Shown here piece after piece: positions 34,530 through 45,631 of a stretch of DNA of 64,000 nt. The DNA is from Ctenosaura bakeri (Eukaryota; Chordata; Lepidosauria; Squamata; Iguanidae). Both the position numbers and the translations under genes were made by a program. The stretch covers positions 62,001 to 126,000 of the forward strand of contig CAOLHI010004221.1 in NCBI GenBank assembly GCA_948474755.1, given 5' to 3'. The notes beneath the pieces were generated by a model that did no database searches, was not told the DNA's origin, and saw only the letters and a program-made list of their open reading frames with translations. Each line of letters opens with the position of its first letter. The stretch's first letter is position 1.

Positions 34530-35185
34530 AGGTACATTGACTTGCTCACCTTCCAATGTGAAGTATGCCATCATAGGTCAGTAATGCCACTCTACACTAG
34601 ATAAACAGGATAGGCTCTATGCCAGAGGACAAATGGACAAAAATCTAACATTACAAAGCCCACCAAAAGAAGCTTCAGAGCACTTTAAACTTCCTGGACA
34701 TATAATATGGGACTTACAAGTGGTAGTTCTCAAATGAAAAAAAAAAAGAAAAGAAAAGAGGAAGACTGCAGAGAGAAGCAGCTAAATTTGACTATATTCC
34801 AAGCCATTAGCAGAAGTAATTGAACAAATTGCAAACCATTTGGAATTGGACAAATTCCAAACCATTAGCACAGGTATGAACAGAGACAATGGTTTAATGG
34901 CACACTGCCTGTATCGATATACAAGTCCTCACAACTGCACATATATAAAAAGGAATTTCCTCAGAGAATCCTCTGACACCAATGGAACTGACTTTTGGTT
35001 AGTAGATTTATTGGTTTCATGCATCAATACAAATAGACTACTTGAAAGACCTGTATCATGTCACACAACTCTTTGAAGATTTATGGCCAGAGTTACAATT
35101 TCAATCATGTATTCTATTATACTTTACTCCCACAACTGTGTAACTACGCTTTAAAACTGGTGGTTTTAATATCATTCTATCAGGA
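34530..35185 (+). pseudogene. Penelope-like retroelement relic, second copy of the same family
   Basis: Frameshifted matches to the copy at 26700-27800 appear in the same order: NVKYAI; TNGQKSNIT; SEHFKLPGHIIWDLQVVVL; FQTISTGMNRDNGLMAHCLY; and a 3' part ending near 'CTCCCACAACTGT'. It has more stops and an A-rich insertion near 34737-34760, so it is older or less constrained. It is antisense to CSRNP3. Confidence 0.7.
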
Positions 35186-35486
35186 TATCTAAAGAAGTGG
35201 ACTGATAATGACAAAAGTTCACACTAAAATAGATCAGTTAGGTTTAAAAGTTCTGCAAGATACCTCTCTTCCTTTTCATGCCTGATTTGAAAATATTTTT
35301 CTCCTCCATTTCTCATTTCTTTTGTCTGTTTGTGAGATTGCAGAAATCTCATATTTTAAGACTTAGTTTTACTGGTTTTCTTCTCTCTACATCTTCCTTT
35401 TAATTTACTAATTCCCCCACTCTTTGTGTGTGAAGAGGTATGTGCACATATACCAGGGCTGCACAGTGTCACAGGAAAGAAACTGA

Positions 35487-35956
35487 GGCCCTACTGCACT
35501 ATGACCCAATAGCACGTTATCCCAGCAGGATCCTTGCATTGCCATTGCCGGGATGGGATCAGGGCCTGAATGCTTCCCACTGCAACCAGTTGGTTGCTGA
35601 GGGTGGGTAGCGCCAGGCAGACTGTTCTTCCTTCTGCAATATAGTATCAATGGTGAGTCCCTTTCCCCACCTCTTCCCTACCCCATAACCCATGATTGGT
35701 CAGTTCCTGTGCTGTATTGCAGAAGGAAGCAGTATTTATTGAGCACTTCAGTCCTTACTGCATGCAGGCAGGTGACAGGATGGCAGGAAAGGGAGCCATT
35801 ACTGAATTTTTTTCCCAGTAAAAAAAAAGGGATGTGTTTCCCATGGATGGGGATGGGACAGCAGCAGGTGAGCAATGACATCATGCAATGGCACACATCC
35901 TGGACTAGAAGCAATGCGTTGCTCTGCTGGGATGACAATTTTGCGCAGTAAGGGCC
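35487..35956. mobile_element. MITE with GGCCC/GGGCC ends, 470 bp
   Basis: Begins GGCCCTACTGCACTATGACC and ends TTTTGCGCAGTAAGGGCC. The immediate triplets differ (TGA, TAA), but one base further out AAACTG is duplicated exactly at 35480-35485 and 35958-35963. The interior shares GC-rich blocks with the elements at 43070, 46506 and 51905. Confidence 0.65.
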
Positions 35957-36545
35957 TAAACTGTAAAAGTCAAGCACTGGGGGAACTTTATTGGCTACTT
36001 CTGCAGAGCTTCTTCTTCTGCACTGCAATATCGCATTCATATTAATAATGCACCATGCACATAAGTACTCAGAAGTAAGCCCCAAAGAGTTCAGTGGGAT
36101 TTATTTTTAGGTAAATGTGTACAGAAGTGTAGCCTAAATGTTAAGCGGTTCTAAAAGGCCACTGGAATACATGGATTTCTTTATGATGGCCATCTGTTTT
36201 TTCCAACCATTTCTTTCTTAGCTAATTTCACTCCATTTATTTTCTGAAATTAAAAGTATTGTATTATTTCCCACACCCCAACTAATTTTTACCTAACAAC
36301 CTGGTAAAGTAGGTTAGGCTCAAGGAGATCAATGAAGTTTTAGGAAAGCTGGGATTTGACCTGATGTGAAACGTGCATTCGGCAAAGGTGGTAAGTGTGA
36401 ACACAGAGCTCATGTACTGCCATGGATACAAGAGAAAGCTATAATTCTGAGCAGAGCATGATGAAGACATTTTGATTTGACAACATTATATTATATAATC
36501 TTATATTCATTGTTAATTATGCTAAACAAACCAGTTAATCTAAAG

Positions 36546-36770
36546 GCACCAGATCCCATCTGATCTTGGAAGTTAAGCAAGGACAGCTCTGGTTAGTAAA
36601 AGGATGGGAGACTGCCAATGAATAAAAGTTGCTCTGGCCCATATTTCAGAGGAAGAAACTGGCAAAACCACGTCTGGGTATTTCTTCCCTAAGAAAACCC
36701 TATGAAATTCATGGGGTCCCCACAAGTTAATAGGCAGCTTGAAAGCACATACATGCACAGACATTCATGA
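36546..36770 (+). mobile_element. 5S rRNA-derived SINE (copy 2)
   Basis: 'CATCTGATCTTGGAAGTTAA', 'GCTCTGGTTAGTAAAAGGAT', 'GGGAGACTGCC' and 'GTTGCTCTGG' follow the 5S rRNA order from the A box through the C box to the 3' stem. Then come 'CTAAGAAAACCCTATGAAAT' and the tail 'AGGCAGCTTGAAAGCACATA'. It is colinear with the copy at 20598-20847. Confidence 0.88.
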
Positions 36771-37004
36771 TAAACACACACACATGTGCACATAGAGAGA
36801 GAGAGGATTGTATTAATTGAGTAGTGGGTGTTGTTTTCATTTTCCAGGCTTTCCTAAACTCAGCACATAAATTTCGAGAGTTCTCTGCTTTAAAAATGTA
36901 GCTTTGTGTGTTCTTCCTCATTAACAACTTTTGTCCTTTGTTGTCTGGCTGCATATGTCCAAGCAACCTGTGAAATGTTGGAGGGCATATAAATTTTTGA
37001 GAGG

Positions 37005-37235
37005 CAGTATGGCATGCTGGCCTGGGTGTTGAACTAGGCCTCTGAATGACCAGCGTTCAAATCTCCACTCAGCCATGAAAAACCACTGGGTGACCTTGGG
37101 CAAGTCACCTTCTCTCAGCCTCAGCAGAAGGTAACAGCAAACCCTCTCTGAAGAAATCTTACCAAGAAAACCCTGTGATAGGTTTGCTTTAGGGTTGGTT
37201 GTTTTAAGTAAAAAATGACTTGAAGGCACACAACA
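37005..37235 (+). mobile_element. tRNA-derived SINE (CORE/MIR-like), nearly complete
   Basis: The head includes 'GTGTTGAACTAGGCCTCTGA' with a B-box-like GCGTTCAAATC. Then comes 'CACTGGGTGACCTTGGGCAA', a central part 'AAGAAAACCCTGTGATAGGT' and the tail 'ATGACTTGAAGGCACACAAC' ending in AAC units. Confidence 0.8.
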
Positions 37236-37569
37236 ACAAATGTGATTTCTTGCTATTTTTAAAAAAGATCAGTTTATACAAGACCAGATATCCCAGAAAG
37301 AACACACATATTACACATGAACAACTGTTCCGGGGTACAGATCAGCCATCTGGGTACAATGTATACATGCTACATGTTACATATGAAACATTCTACCTGT
37401 AAACAGACCCACAATCTCTGCACACATGTATGCAGCCAGGACCTGTGTTGAACATAATGTGTGAAGATCCCTAAACTGAAATGCTCTTTTAGGTGATGCA
37501 TATTTAGTGTGACTGTTTACATATCAGAAAAAAAAGGTGTCAAAAGGGGTAGAGATTTGCACATATTAT

Positions 37570-37737
37570 TTTAGATGTTGTTGTGTGCCTTCGAGTCATG
37601 GACCCTAAGGTAAACTTATCATGGGGTTTTCTGAGGCTGAGAGTATGTGACAGGCCCAAGCTCACCCAGTGGGTTTCCATGGCTAAGCAAGGAATTGAAT
37701 CCTGGTCTCCAGGGTCATAGTCCAAGGTTCAAACCAC
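37570..37737 (-). mobile_element. tRNA-derived SINE (CORE/MIR-like), internally deleted
   Basis: The reverse complement reads 'GTAGTGGTTTGAACCTTGGA', 'GAGACCAGGATTCAATTCCT' (B-box-like), 'GAAACCCACTGGGTGAGCTT' and the tail 'GACTCGAAGGCACACAACAA'. It abuts the Tigger-type MITE that follows. Confidence 0.8.
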
Positions 37738-37739
37738 TA

Positions 37740-37956
37740 CAGTAGAGTCCTGGTTATCCGACCTGCGGTTATCCAACGCTCCGGATTAACCGACGTTGCA
37801 GCTGCCTGGGGGTGTGGCTGCAGGCATTTCCACACCCCCAGACACACCCCAACACGCCCCCAAAATGGTGGCCGCCACGGGGCTCCGTGTCATCCGACAT
37901 TTCAGTTATCCGACCTTGCGCCCGCTGGTTTAGGTCGGATAACCAGGACTCTACTG
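37740..37956. mobile_element. Tigger/pogo-type MITE, 217 bp, TSD TA
   Basis: Begins CAGTAGAGTCCTGGTTATCC and ends with the exact inverse GGATAACCAGGACTCTACTG. TA lies immediately outside both ends (37738-37739 and 37957-37958). A second internal pair (GGTTATCCAACG, CAGTTATCCGACC) extends the stem. TA target and CAG...CTG ends indicate the Tc1/mariner superfamily, pogo/Tigger group. Confidence 0.88.
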
Positions 37957-38984
37957 TACAACATATTACCATAATATGAATAAAATGCAATACATCCCAC
38001 CATACTATGTCAGATTGTGATCCATTGACTTGGAAACCTGCACATTTTAATGTGAGCAATGTCAAGGCCGTTAAGACTTTCTCTGGTTCAGGATTATTTC
38101 TCTTTAAACTGGACTTAAGACAGAACACCTTTCCAAATAGAAGAAGCCTTGGAACAAAGGAATGTCCTCTTTCAGGCCTTCAAACAGAATGCTTCACACT
38201 GCAATGTGGGACACATGGTCAACCCTACCATAATCAAAGGAGCACCACATATTTTAATGCTCTCTTTAAATACCGAGTTATGATTTCACAGCAAGCCTGA
38301 GTACTTTTGTTTTCCTCCTCATAGAAGCAAGTTGTAGTCGGCCCTGTAGGGCAAAATACAAGGCACACATATAGCAGCAGCTTGAAGCCTGAAGATATGA
38401 CAGCAGTCTTTCTGATTTACTGGGACACAGCAGCAGGAGACCGAGAAAACCAGATGATGAGTTATGGCTGTGGAATTTAGGTGTGAGAGCTGCACAGGTA
38501 TGATGGGAGAAATGTAACAGTCAGAGAGCAAGAACTGAAGCCATTGTAAAAGATGCTGACAAGTCTTTGTAAAACGAAGCCATATATTTTGACCACGGTA
38601 GCACAATAACAGGCATGCAGCTGGTTAAAAACTGCTTCAGGCAATTAGTCCCTTGGCCTTCAGCCCTTCTTCCTGCTCCACATCCACAGGGAGGGATACC
38701 AGAGTTTGTCATTATAGGCTACAGAAGTCTTTCTGTTATGAGGTGAAGATTTTGTTATTAGAAGTGAAACAGAGCAAGTCAGTGAAAGAATTCACACAAA
38801 TCAATATATATCACACAGCAGTGCTTTTCAGACCATGTCCTGGGGAACTTTGCAGCTCTTCAGAAGCACTTCAGGGGATCCTTTATGGAAAAATCATTAG
38901 TGGTAGATAAATGTTCCTGAAAAGACAGTTTATCCACCATTGCTGACCTTCACCTATTATCTACAGTTCTGCTGTAGGGGAGTG

Positions 38985-39120
38985 GTGGGTATATTTAAGA
39001 AGAGCTTGAGAGAGGCATATATTTTTTGGACTACAACTCTCACTATCCCATTATCGCTACTGGTCACGATGACTATGAGATTCTGGGAGTTGTCATCCAA
39101 AAGAGTAACTTTTTCCAAGC
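38985..39120. repeat. Foldback repeat 'GGACTACAACTCCCA' type, degraded copy
   Basis: 'TTTTGGACTACAACTCTCAC' is answered by 'GATTCTGGGAGTTGTCATCC'. Related degraded copies lie at 44460-44575, 53610-53700, 58070-58195, 58365-58480 and 62405-62470. The family is a non-coding inverted repeat; class not determined. Confidence 0.5.
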
Positions 39121-39654
39121 TCTTATTTTAAGATGCATTCTCAGGAGAGAGAACAGCAGTATGACCTAACAGGTCTAGCCAGTTCCTTGTGTAAATTGAC
39201 TATGCAATCCAGAATATGCCTCCGAATTTTCGGCAAGGCATGACGTTTCCAAACCACGGTGGTATTCAAACTGGGAGGTCTACAGCCTAAGGCCAGTCCC
39301 TGAGCCATCTGCTCTCAGTCCCCGGAGAGTGTCCAGGAAAGAAAAAACAATTGTAGCCAATAAACACAAATATTGTATTAGAGCCTGTTGCATGAGTGGA
39401 GGGATTGTCAGTCCCCCACAACAGACAGCTTAAGAAGCACTGCCATAACAGACATTTCAAAAATTCCTTTATTAGATGTGTCAGCATGGAAGAGTTTTCC
39501 TTGAGGCAAAAAGTGCAAAGTCTGTGTATATCATGGAAGTCTCATTGCATCTTCTTTGACACCTTCTGTTCGGTGCCTCAGTTCCACAATATGAATCTAC
39601 AGAATTTGCAGTAGAGGTGGGAAACTGGCAGCTTTCCAAAATATCAACAAATTA

Positions 39655-39804
39655 CTACCCCATCATCCCCACCACTGATCAGGCTTCTCAGGGCTGATGA
39701 AAACTGGAGTCTAACGGCATCTGGACTACCATCCCCATCATCCCCACCACTGACCAGGCTTCTCAGGGCTGATGAAAACTGGAGTCCAACGACATCTGGA
39801 CTAC
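39655..39804. repeat. 75-bp tandem duplication
   Basis: Two direct copies, 39655-39729 and 39730-39804, differ at only a few positions (for example CTGATC versus CTGACC, and CTAACGG versus CCAACGA). The unit derives from the foldback repeat described at 38985. Confidence 0.9.
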
Positions 39805-39985
39805 CACAGGCTCCCCAGCTGTGATTGACAACATTCTCTCTTGGAGGCTATCTGCTGCACTTTTAATAACTTTATTTTAAACTTGATAGAGTTATTAATG
39901 AGGTCTCTATAGGTGACTATGCTGAAGTTCTGGGGGTGTGGCTATCCTGAGTGCCAGAGCAGCCTAGCAACAGGTTGCCAGGCAA

Positions 39986-40036
39986 CCAGAATAGCTCCTC
40001 ATGAGAGAAACCCAGAATAGCTCCTCATGAGAGAAA
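39986..40036. repeat. 26-bp direct duplication
   Basis: CCAGAATAGCTCCTCATGAG(AGAAA) occurs at 39986 and again at 40012, in a purine-rich tract (to about 40225) with no open frame. I could not identify the larger unit, 39900-40365. Confidence 0.85.
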
Positions 40037-40367
40037 TTTGAGGGAGGGGCTAAGAGGAAAAAATACATAGAGGCAAAGACTGATTGTCATTGAGCAGTCT
40101 TCAGTGAGAAAGAGCTCTGGAATAAAGTCTCTCAGTCAGCCAGGGAGGCTGTTTGAGTGAAGCCTAGAGAGAGATAGAGACAGAAGGAGGAGGAAGAGAG
40201 AGAGAGAAAGAGAGAAGAGTAATTTAACCAGTATAAAATCTGGTCAGAAAGCGTAACCTAGATTGGGGGTTGAACCTTTGGTGACAGTGGAGCCAAAGGG
40301 CTCTTTAATAAATATCACAATTTATTTTGATAAATATTGACTTTGCTGAGTAGTATTCAGTATTTAA

Positions 40368-40587
40368 AGAGCCCTTGTGGCGCAGTGGTTAAATGCTAGT
40401 ACTGCAACCACAAGGTTGTGAGTTCGATCCTGCTGGGCTCCAAGGTTGACTCAGCCTTCCATCCTTCCGCAGGTCGGTAAAATGAGTACCCAGCTTGTTG
40501 GGGGCAATTAGCTAAAACACAATGTAAACCACTTAGATAACACTCAGTTGATAAGCGGTATAGAAATAAATGCTATTGCTATTGCTA
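40368..40587 (+). mobile_element. tRNA-derived SINE (second type), full length
   Basis: The head 'TTGTGGCGCAGTGGTTAAAT' is an RNA polymerase III A box. 'GTTGTGAGTTCGATCCTGCT' contains the B box, at tRNA-like spacing. The body has 'GGTCGGTAAAATGAGTACCC' and the tail 'AAGCGGTATAGAAATAAATG' with repeated TGCTAT units. Short flanking TAAAGA-like repeats may be the target duplication. Confidence 0.85.
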
Positions 40588-41194
40588 TAAAGACACAGAA
40601 ACATGCTATCACAGAACTATACAGAGGTCATAAATAACCACTGAAAGGTAGTGTTATAAAAGGGAAGGCAGGATTGTGTGTGAAGTGACAGGATGCATTA
40701 TCAGATTGGGGAGCTGCCGTTCCAGTCTGAGAAAGGAAGCAGTTGGCCCTGTGACAGTAACCTATAGTCTTAAATATTTAGATTTGTTTAAAAACTCAAT
40801 AAATTAAGAACAAAACCATCCTAAATAACAGAGAAAAGACTACACGCACATTCATTCAAAAACCATGCGGAATAATAAGGGAAAAATAATTTAGCTTTTC
40901 ATCAAAAACTAAACAAATGTGAAGCCAGTCTATGCTTGTGGGGCGAGGGTGGAAAGTTGTCCCATCAGGGCGCCACCATACATTCCTACCAACCTAGCCT
41001 TCTTGGTAGCATTCTTTATAAGTAGGCCTCGAGAGCAGATTCTCAAATCATGGCAAGTTCATCTGTGAAATGGTAGAAGGTACGTGATCCACCCAAGGGA
41101 AAAAGCAAGCCAGTCCAGAACCAGAGCCCCTTATAGCTCTAATTCTGACTTAGCTTACCTACTGACTTAAAACACCTTTGTGCTTTCCAGACTG

Positions 41195-41399
41195 GGGGCC
41201 TTTGTGCACTACAGTGTTAAAGTGCTATTATTCCACTTTCAACATCCTGTGGAATTCTGGGGTTTGTAGTTTACTGGGGTCAGAGAGCTCTGTGGCTGAG
41301 AATTCTAAAGGGCCCTTCCCTAAACTGCAAACCCCAAGATTCCATAGGAGGATGAAAGCGCAATAATAGCACTATAACAGTGTAGTGCAGAAAGGCCCC
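41195..41399. mobile_element. Small palindromic MITE, copy 4 (complete)
   Basis: Begins GGGGCCTTTGTGCACTAC and ends GTAGTGCAGAAAGGCCCC. Its arms of about 80 bp carry 'CTATTATTCCACTTTCAACA' and the inverse, around the centre 'CAGAGAGCTCTGTGGCTGAG'. Complete and foldable. Confidence 0.88.
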
Positions 41400-42809
41400 C
41401 AATCATCTTGCTAGTCAAACATAATCACAATTTAAGATGGAATCCTTTTTCTACATAAAATTGGTATAGAAGAACAATGGCAATCACATTTGTTACTTTC
41501 TAAACTTCTATCACAGCTAAAACTCTGGCACTTTGCAAGGAGAACTTCCCGAGCCACAGTCCTACCCCCATACAATCTCTTCTTACTGCAGGATGTAGAT
41601 TTCTTTTTAATATATATGTTTCATTTATACCTCCAGGTGGCCTGTTTCATTAGATTCATAAACAGAGGAGTGAAATGTCACAGGAGGCCCATATTACTTT
41701 ACAGCCATTATTTCCTTGCTTCTATTTTTTTAATTGCAGCCTGGAACACTTATTATATCTCTGGCCCAATGTAGCAAGGGACAGCCATGGGAAGGAAGCA
41801 GGATTTCAATTGCACAGAGGATGAGCCTCCATGTTGCTATTGTGAGAGGGAGAAACTTCACACTTATTGTAGCTCTTAATATCCTTTTGTAAAAGGAAGG
41901 CTACGTCATGAGCAGCTACAAAATCTGCTAGGACAAAATTGTTCTGATGAACTACCAGAGAAGTTGGAAGAGCAGAGTGTTCCAGTATGCACACTGAATA
42001 TATGACATGAATTGGATCAGGACAATTACCCCTCCAAATTGAGGGTGAGAGGCAGATGCAAAAAGGACAAGGCCCATAAGACCTCCAGGAACCATGCAAA
42101 GGAGGGAAATTCAGCTGGTGGAGCTTGCATTACATGCTCTGGCAGCTGAAACAGCTTTACCTGGACCAGCTATGAAAGATGAAACAGTCCTCTCTTCCAT
42201 CGAACATATACCCCAACACACACCACATCATGAAGTTGTGGAGCTTGGAGACATTAACTTTTCTGAATGGGTCAGAATCACCCCCAGATAATTTTTCCAA
42301 GCTCCAGGGATAACGTTGTATCATAAATAGGAACTTGTCTTCACATTCTGATAACAGAGTTTGCCTCCCACCCTCTCATGTAACTATGTAAGTTACTATC
42401 ACTCTACAAGTCACTTCACTAGCCTGTTTCTAGGCATAAGGATTTATGGTGATCCATCAGCCAGAACAAAATATGTACCAGACTGCTTCTCATTTGCAAA
42501 AGCTCACTTATTGAGTAACCTGGCACCTCTTACTGTTTGTCCCAGGGGAATGAGCAAGAGGTTATGGATGAGCATGTCTTATACCAGTCACAGGGTGTAT
42601 CCACACCTCTGTCAGAGCTGAAGATCCGGTGAGAGCACTTCTGTTTTGTTGTTAACTACTGTCAAGTTGACTATGGTGACTGTACAGATGAGAGACGTCA
42701 CAGTGTCATCAACGCACCTGTTCGGGTCTTGCAGATTTTGTGACATGTCTTCCTTGATTGAGTCTATCCATCTGTGATGTGATCTTCTTTGTTTCCTGCT
42801 GCTTCTGCC

Positions 42810-42972
42810 TTTGTTGTTGTTATTGTGTGTCTTCAAGTCATTTCCAACTTATGGTGCCCCTAAGGCGAACCTACCAGGAGGTTTTCTGGGGCTGAGAGTG
42901 TGTGACACACCCAAGGTCACACAGTGGGTTTCCCTGGCTGAATGAAATCAAACCCTGGTCTCTACTACACTG
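42810..42972 (-). mobile_element. tRNA-derived SINE (CORE/MIR-like), head lost
   Basis: The reverse complement has 'GGAAACCCACTGTGTGACCT', 'CCTCCTGGTAGGTTCGCCTT' and the tail 'GACTTGAAGACACACAATAA'. Confidence 0.75.
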
Positions 42973-42987
42973 CACACAGGGTGCAGT

Positions 42988-43960
42988 TTGGGGGCACTCC
43001 TGGACTCAGCTTTGAATCTGGAGGCTCAGGTTTCTGCCATGGCCAGGAGTACTTCTGCACATTTCAAGGCTGAGTGCCCATGATGGGGACACATTGCTGG
43101 TGGTCTGTGAGTTGTGCTTTCACATGATGTTGTCGTGGTCCTGCAGCCAACCTGTCCATACCTGTCATGATTGCGGGATATTCCATTACTGGGAAAAATC
43201 CAGTAATGGCCCCCAATTGTGCAACACTCCCACCACCAGTGGCCATGCGGAAAGGGAGGAAGCACAATCCAGGTGCTTCCTTCTCCAGTGCAGCACAGGA
43301 AGTGGCCGGCTGCACTGAGGAAGGAAGGCTCTTGTCACTCACGCTACCCTTCCACGGGCAGCCAGCCAGGTGCGGAGGGGAGTGTTTCTGTTGCACTCCC
43401 ATCTGGCAGTGGCACTGCTGGGATCACGATGGGATGACAATGGAGATGGGTAAGGTGCAGAAATGACCTGGTTACATCCTGCTTGAACTATTGTAACTTG
43501 CTCTACATAGGGCAGCCTTTGAAGAGGGTCCAGAAACCTTAGCTAGTTTAAAGAGCTGCAGCCAGAGCACTAATTGGAGCAGGTTACACACTACTCTCCT
43601 GTTAAAACAACTCCACTGGCTCCAAGTTTGTTTCTGGGAACAATTCAAAATGCTGGTTATGACCTATGAAGTCCTATATAGCTTGGGTCTAGGCTATCTG
43701 GCAAATTAAATCTTCCTGTATGTGCTTACCTGGACCCTGAGATCATCACGACAGACCTTTCTCTCAGTTCCACCACCTTCACAAACATGGTTGATGGGGG
43801 CATGAAAGAGGATCTTCTCTGTGGCTGCCCCTAGACTTTGGAACTCTTTTCCCAGAGAGGCCAGAGTGGTCCCCTCCCTGTTGTCCTTCTGTTGGCAGGC
43901 AAAACCCTTTTAATATAGAAAGTTTTTAAAGAATGGGCTAGAGGGTGAGGTATTGTTTTA
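42988..43960 (+). pseudogene. L2-like LINE reverse-transcriptase C-terminal relic, interrupted
   Basis: The left piece encodes LGALLDSALNLEAQVSAMAR followed by STSAHF (42988-43067). The right piece resumes with LVTSCLNYCNLLYIGQPLKR (from about 43469) and ends with a degraded SVAAPRLWNSFPREARVVPS (about 43817). The order matches the palm/thumb end and C-terminus of L2-type LINEs. About 25 expected codons between the pieces are missing, and a GC-rich MITE-like segment (about 43070-43468) sits there. Many stops; not functional. Confidence 0.75.
43070..43468. mobile_element. MITE-like insertion with GGTCATTTCTGCACC end, left boundary unclear
   Basis: The right end GGTGCAGAAATGACC has the terminus of the GGCC-ended group. 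The interior shares 'GGGAAAAATCC', 'CCCCCAATTGTGCAAC'-like and 'CAGCACAGGAAGTGGCCGGC'-like blocks with 51905-52302. The expected left terminus was not found, so no target duplication can be called. Confidence 0.55.
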
Positions 43961-43978
43961 AACTGAACTGTTTTTCAA

Positions 43979-44250
43979 TAGAATCATAGAATCATAGAAA
44001 TCTAGAGTTGGAAGAGACCACACAGGCCATCCAGTCCAACCCCCTGCCACGCAGGAACACCCTCAAAGCAACCCCGACAGATGGCCATCAAGCCTCTGCT
44101 TAAAAACCTCCAAGGAAGGAGACTCCACTACACTCCCAGGCAGCATATCCCACTGCCGGACAGCCCTGACTGTCAGGAAGTTCTTCCTGAGGTTCAGGTG
44201 GAATCTCCTTTCCTGCAGCTTGAATCCATTGCTCCTTAGTTTTCAAATCT
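43979..44250 (-). mobile_element. CR1 LINE 3' end
   Basis: Plus-strand 'AATCATAGAATCATAGAAAT' is the reverse complement of the CR1 3' terminal microsatellite. 'CAGATGGCCATCAAGCCTCT', 'GGAAGTTCTTCCTGAGGTTC' and 'AGGTGGAATCTCCTTTCCTG' follow. On the minus strand this is the end of ORF2 and its short 3' UTR; 5'-truncated. Confidence 0.92.
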
Positions 44251-45631
44251 TTTAAAATAGCATTTTATTCTTTAAACTAAAGATTTGAAGGGTTTTAACA
44301 CTATGACTGGTTTAAACTGTGAACTGCCCTGAGTCTCAATTTTGAGAGAAAGACAAGATGATGATAATGCTGCTGCTGCTGATAATACAAAATTATCACC
44401 ATCATCATCATCCTTGGAGCTCCTATCGGTTTCCCATCCAGTATGTGACTTCCAGAGTTTGGAAAAATACTTTTTTTGGATTACAGCTCCCACAGTCCGC
44501 CACCAACCTGGCCACTGTCCATGCTGACTGAGGGATTCTGGCAGCTGTATTCCAAAAAGGTAACTTTTCAAAGCTGTGGTGTCATGAAACAAGATTACTC
44601 TCAATAATGCCATAGCATTTCCAAACTATCTTTTGGAGCCCAACTCTATCAGTTCTCTCCAACTGAGATCTCAAGAACCAATAAGACTTTTAGTCAGTCT
44701 CCTGTAAGGAAGTGCTTTCTACATAATCTTACTAAGGTAAATTCTATCAAGCTTTCCAAAAATAGATCAGGGAATCCCAAAGTCACAGGGGTGGGGGGTG
44801 GGAAGTCTCATCGCAAGTTAAAAATAAACCTATGCTAGGAATGAAGGGCATTTTTGCCTCAATTGCACAAATCTTTGCATGAATGACATGCCAAGCCTTT
44901 TAATCTTGTTCAAGCACTTTTTTTTTAACCATAAAAAAGAAGTTACTCAGTTACTAAACATAAATAAATTGAGTTTTGGCTGGCTGAGATCCAAAGTGTA
45001 AGCACTTTCCTCAGCAATCTCAGCTATTCTCCTCATGTCAGAGGCACATTAAAATAAATGTGAGCCATATGGCTTCGCAGCAGACTACCCACAGGTTTAC
45101 AACCAAGAGGGCAATGCAATTCATTTGCCACCATCACAGAAATATTTTAGAGGAAGTTAAATTCTTAAGCCAAGAAAAACAGAGAGAGAGAGAACACCAA
45201 AGCAGATCATTTGTTTAGCATACAAGCATCATGGCAGACAAAACAGTGCTATTCCCTGTTTTTAATGTATGCACAACACCACTCTGAAACACTATAGTAA
45301 AAAGGATTAACACCATTCTCCACCTACTCTGTGGCTTTTCCACAAAGTATTCATCAAGTATAATGAGATAGAACTGTCAAGTGTAATAAATCATGGTAAT
45401 CCAGGTCAAGGCATCATTTAGAAAAGAGGTGAGGGTGGGGGTGAATAATAACTATCCTGGAAAGCAAAGCAAGGGGAAAGAGGGTCACACTAATGAACTT
45501 TCTAACATTATGACTAAATACAAGCAAAACCTAAGAAGCAACGCACATCACACCTTACATAACTCACACTAAAAATAGAGCTGTTCTTCCTTGCATGTGA
45601 GTAGATGCCTTATACTAGCATCCTTCAACCA

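Noticed and set aside
40368..40460. Functional tRNA gene
   Set aside because: A and B boxes are present, but no complete cloverleaf or acceptor stem is apparent, and the sequence continues into a SINE body.
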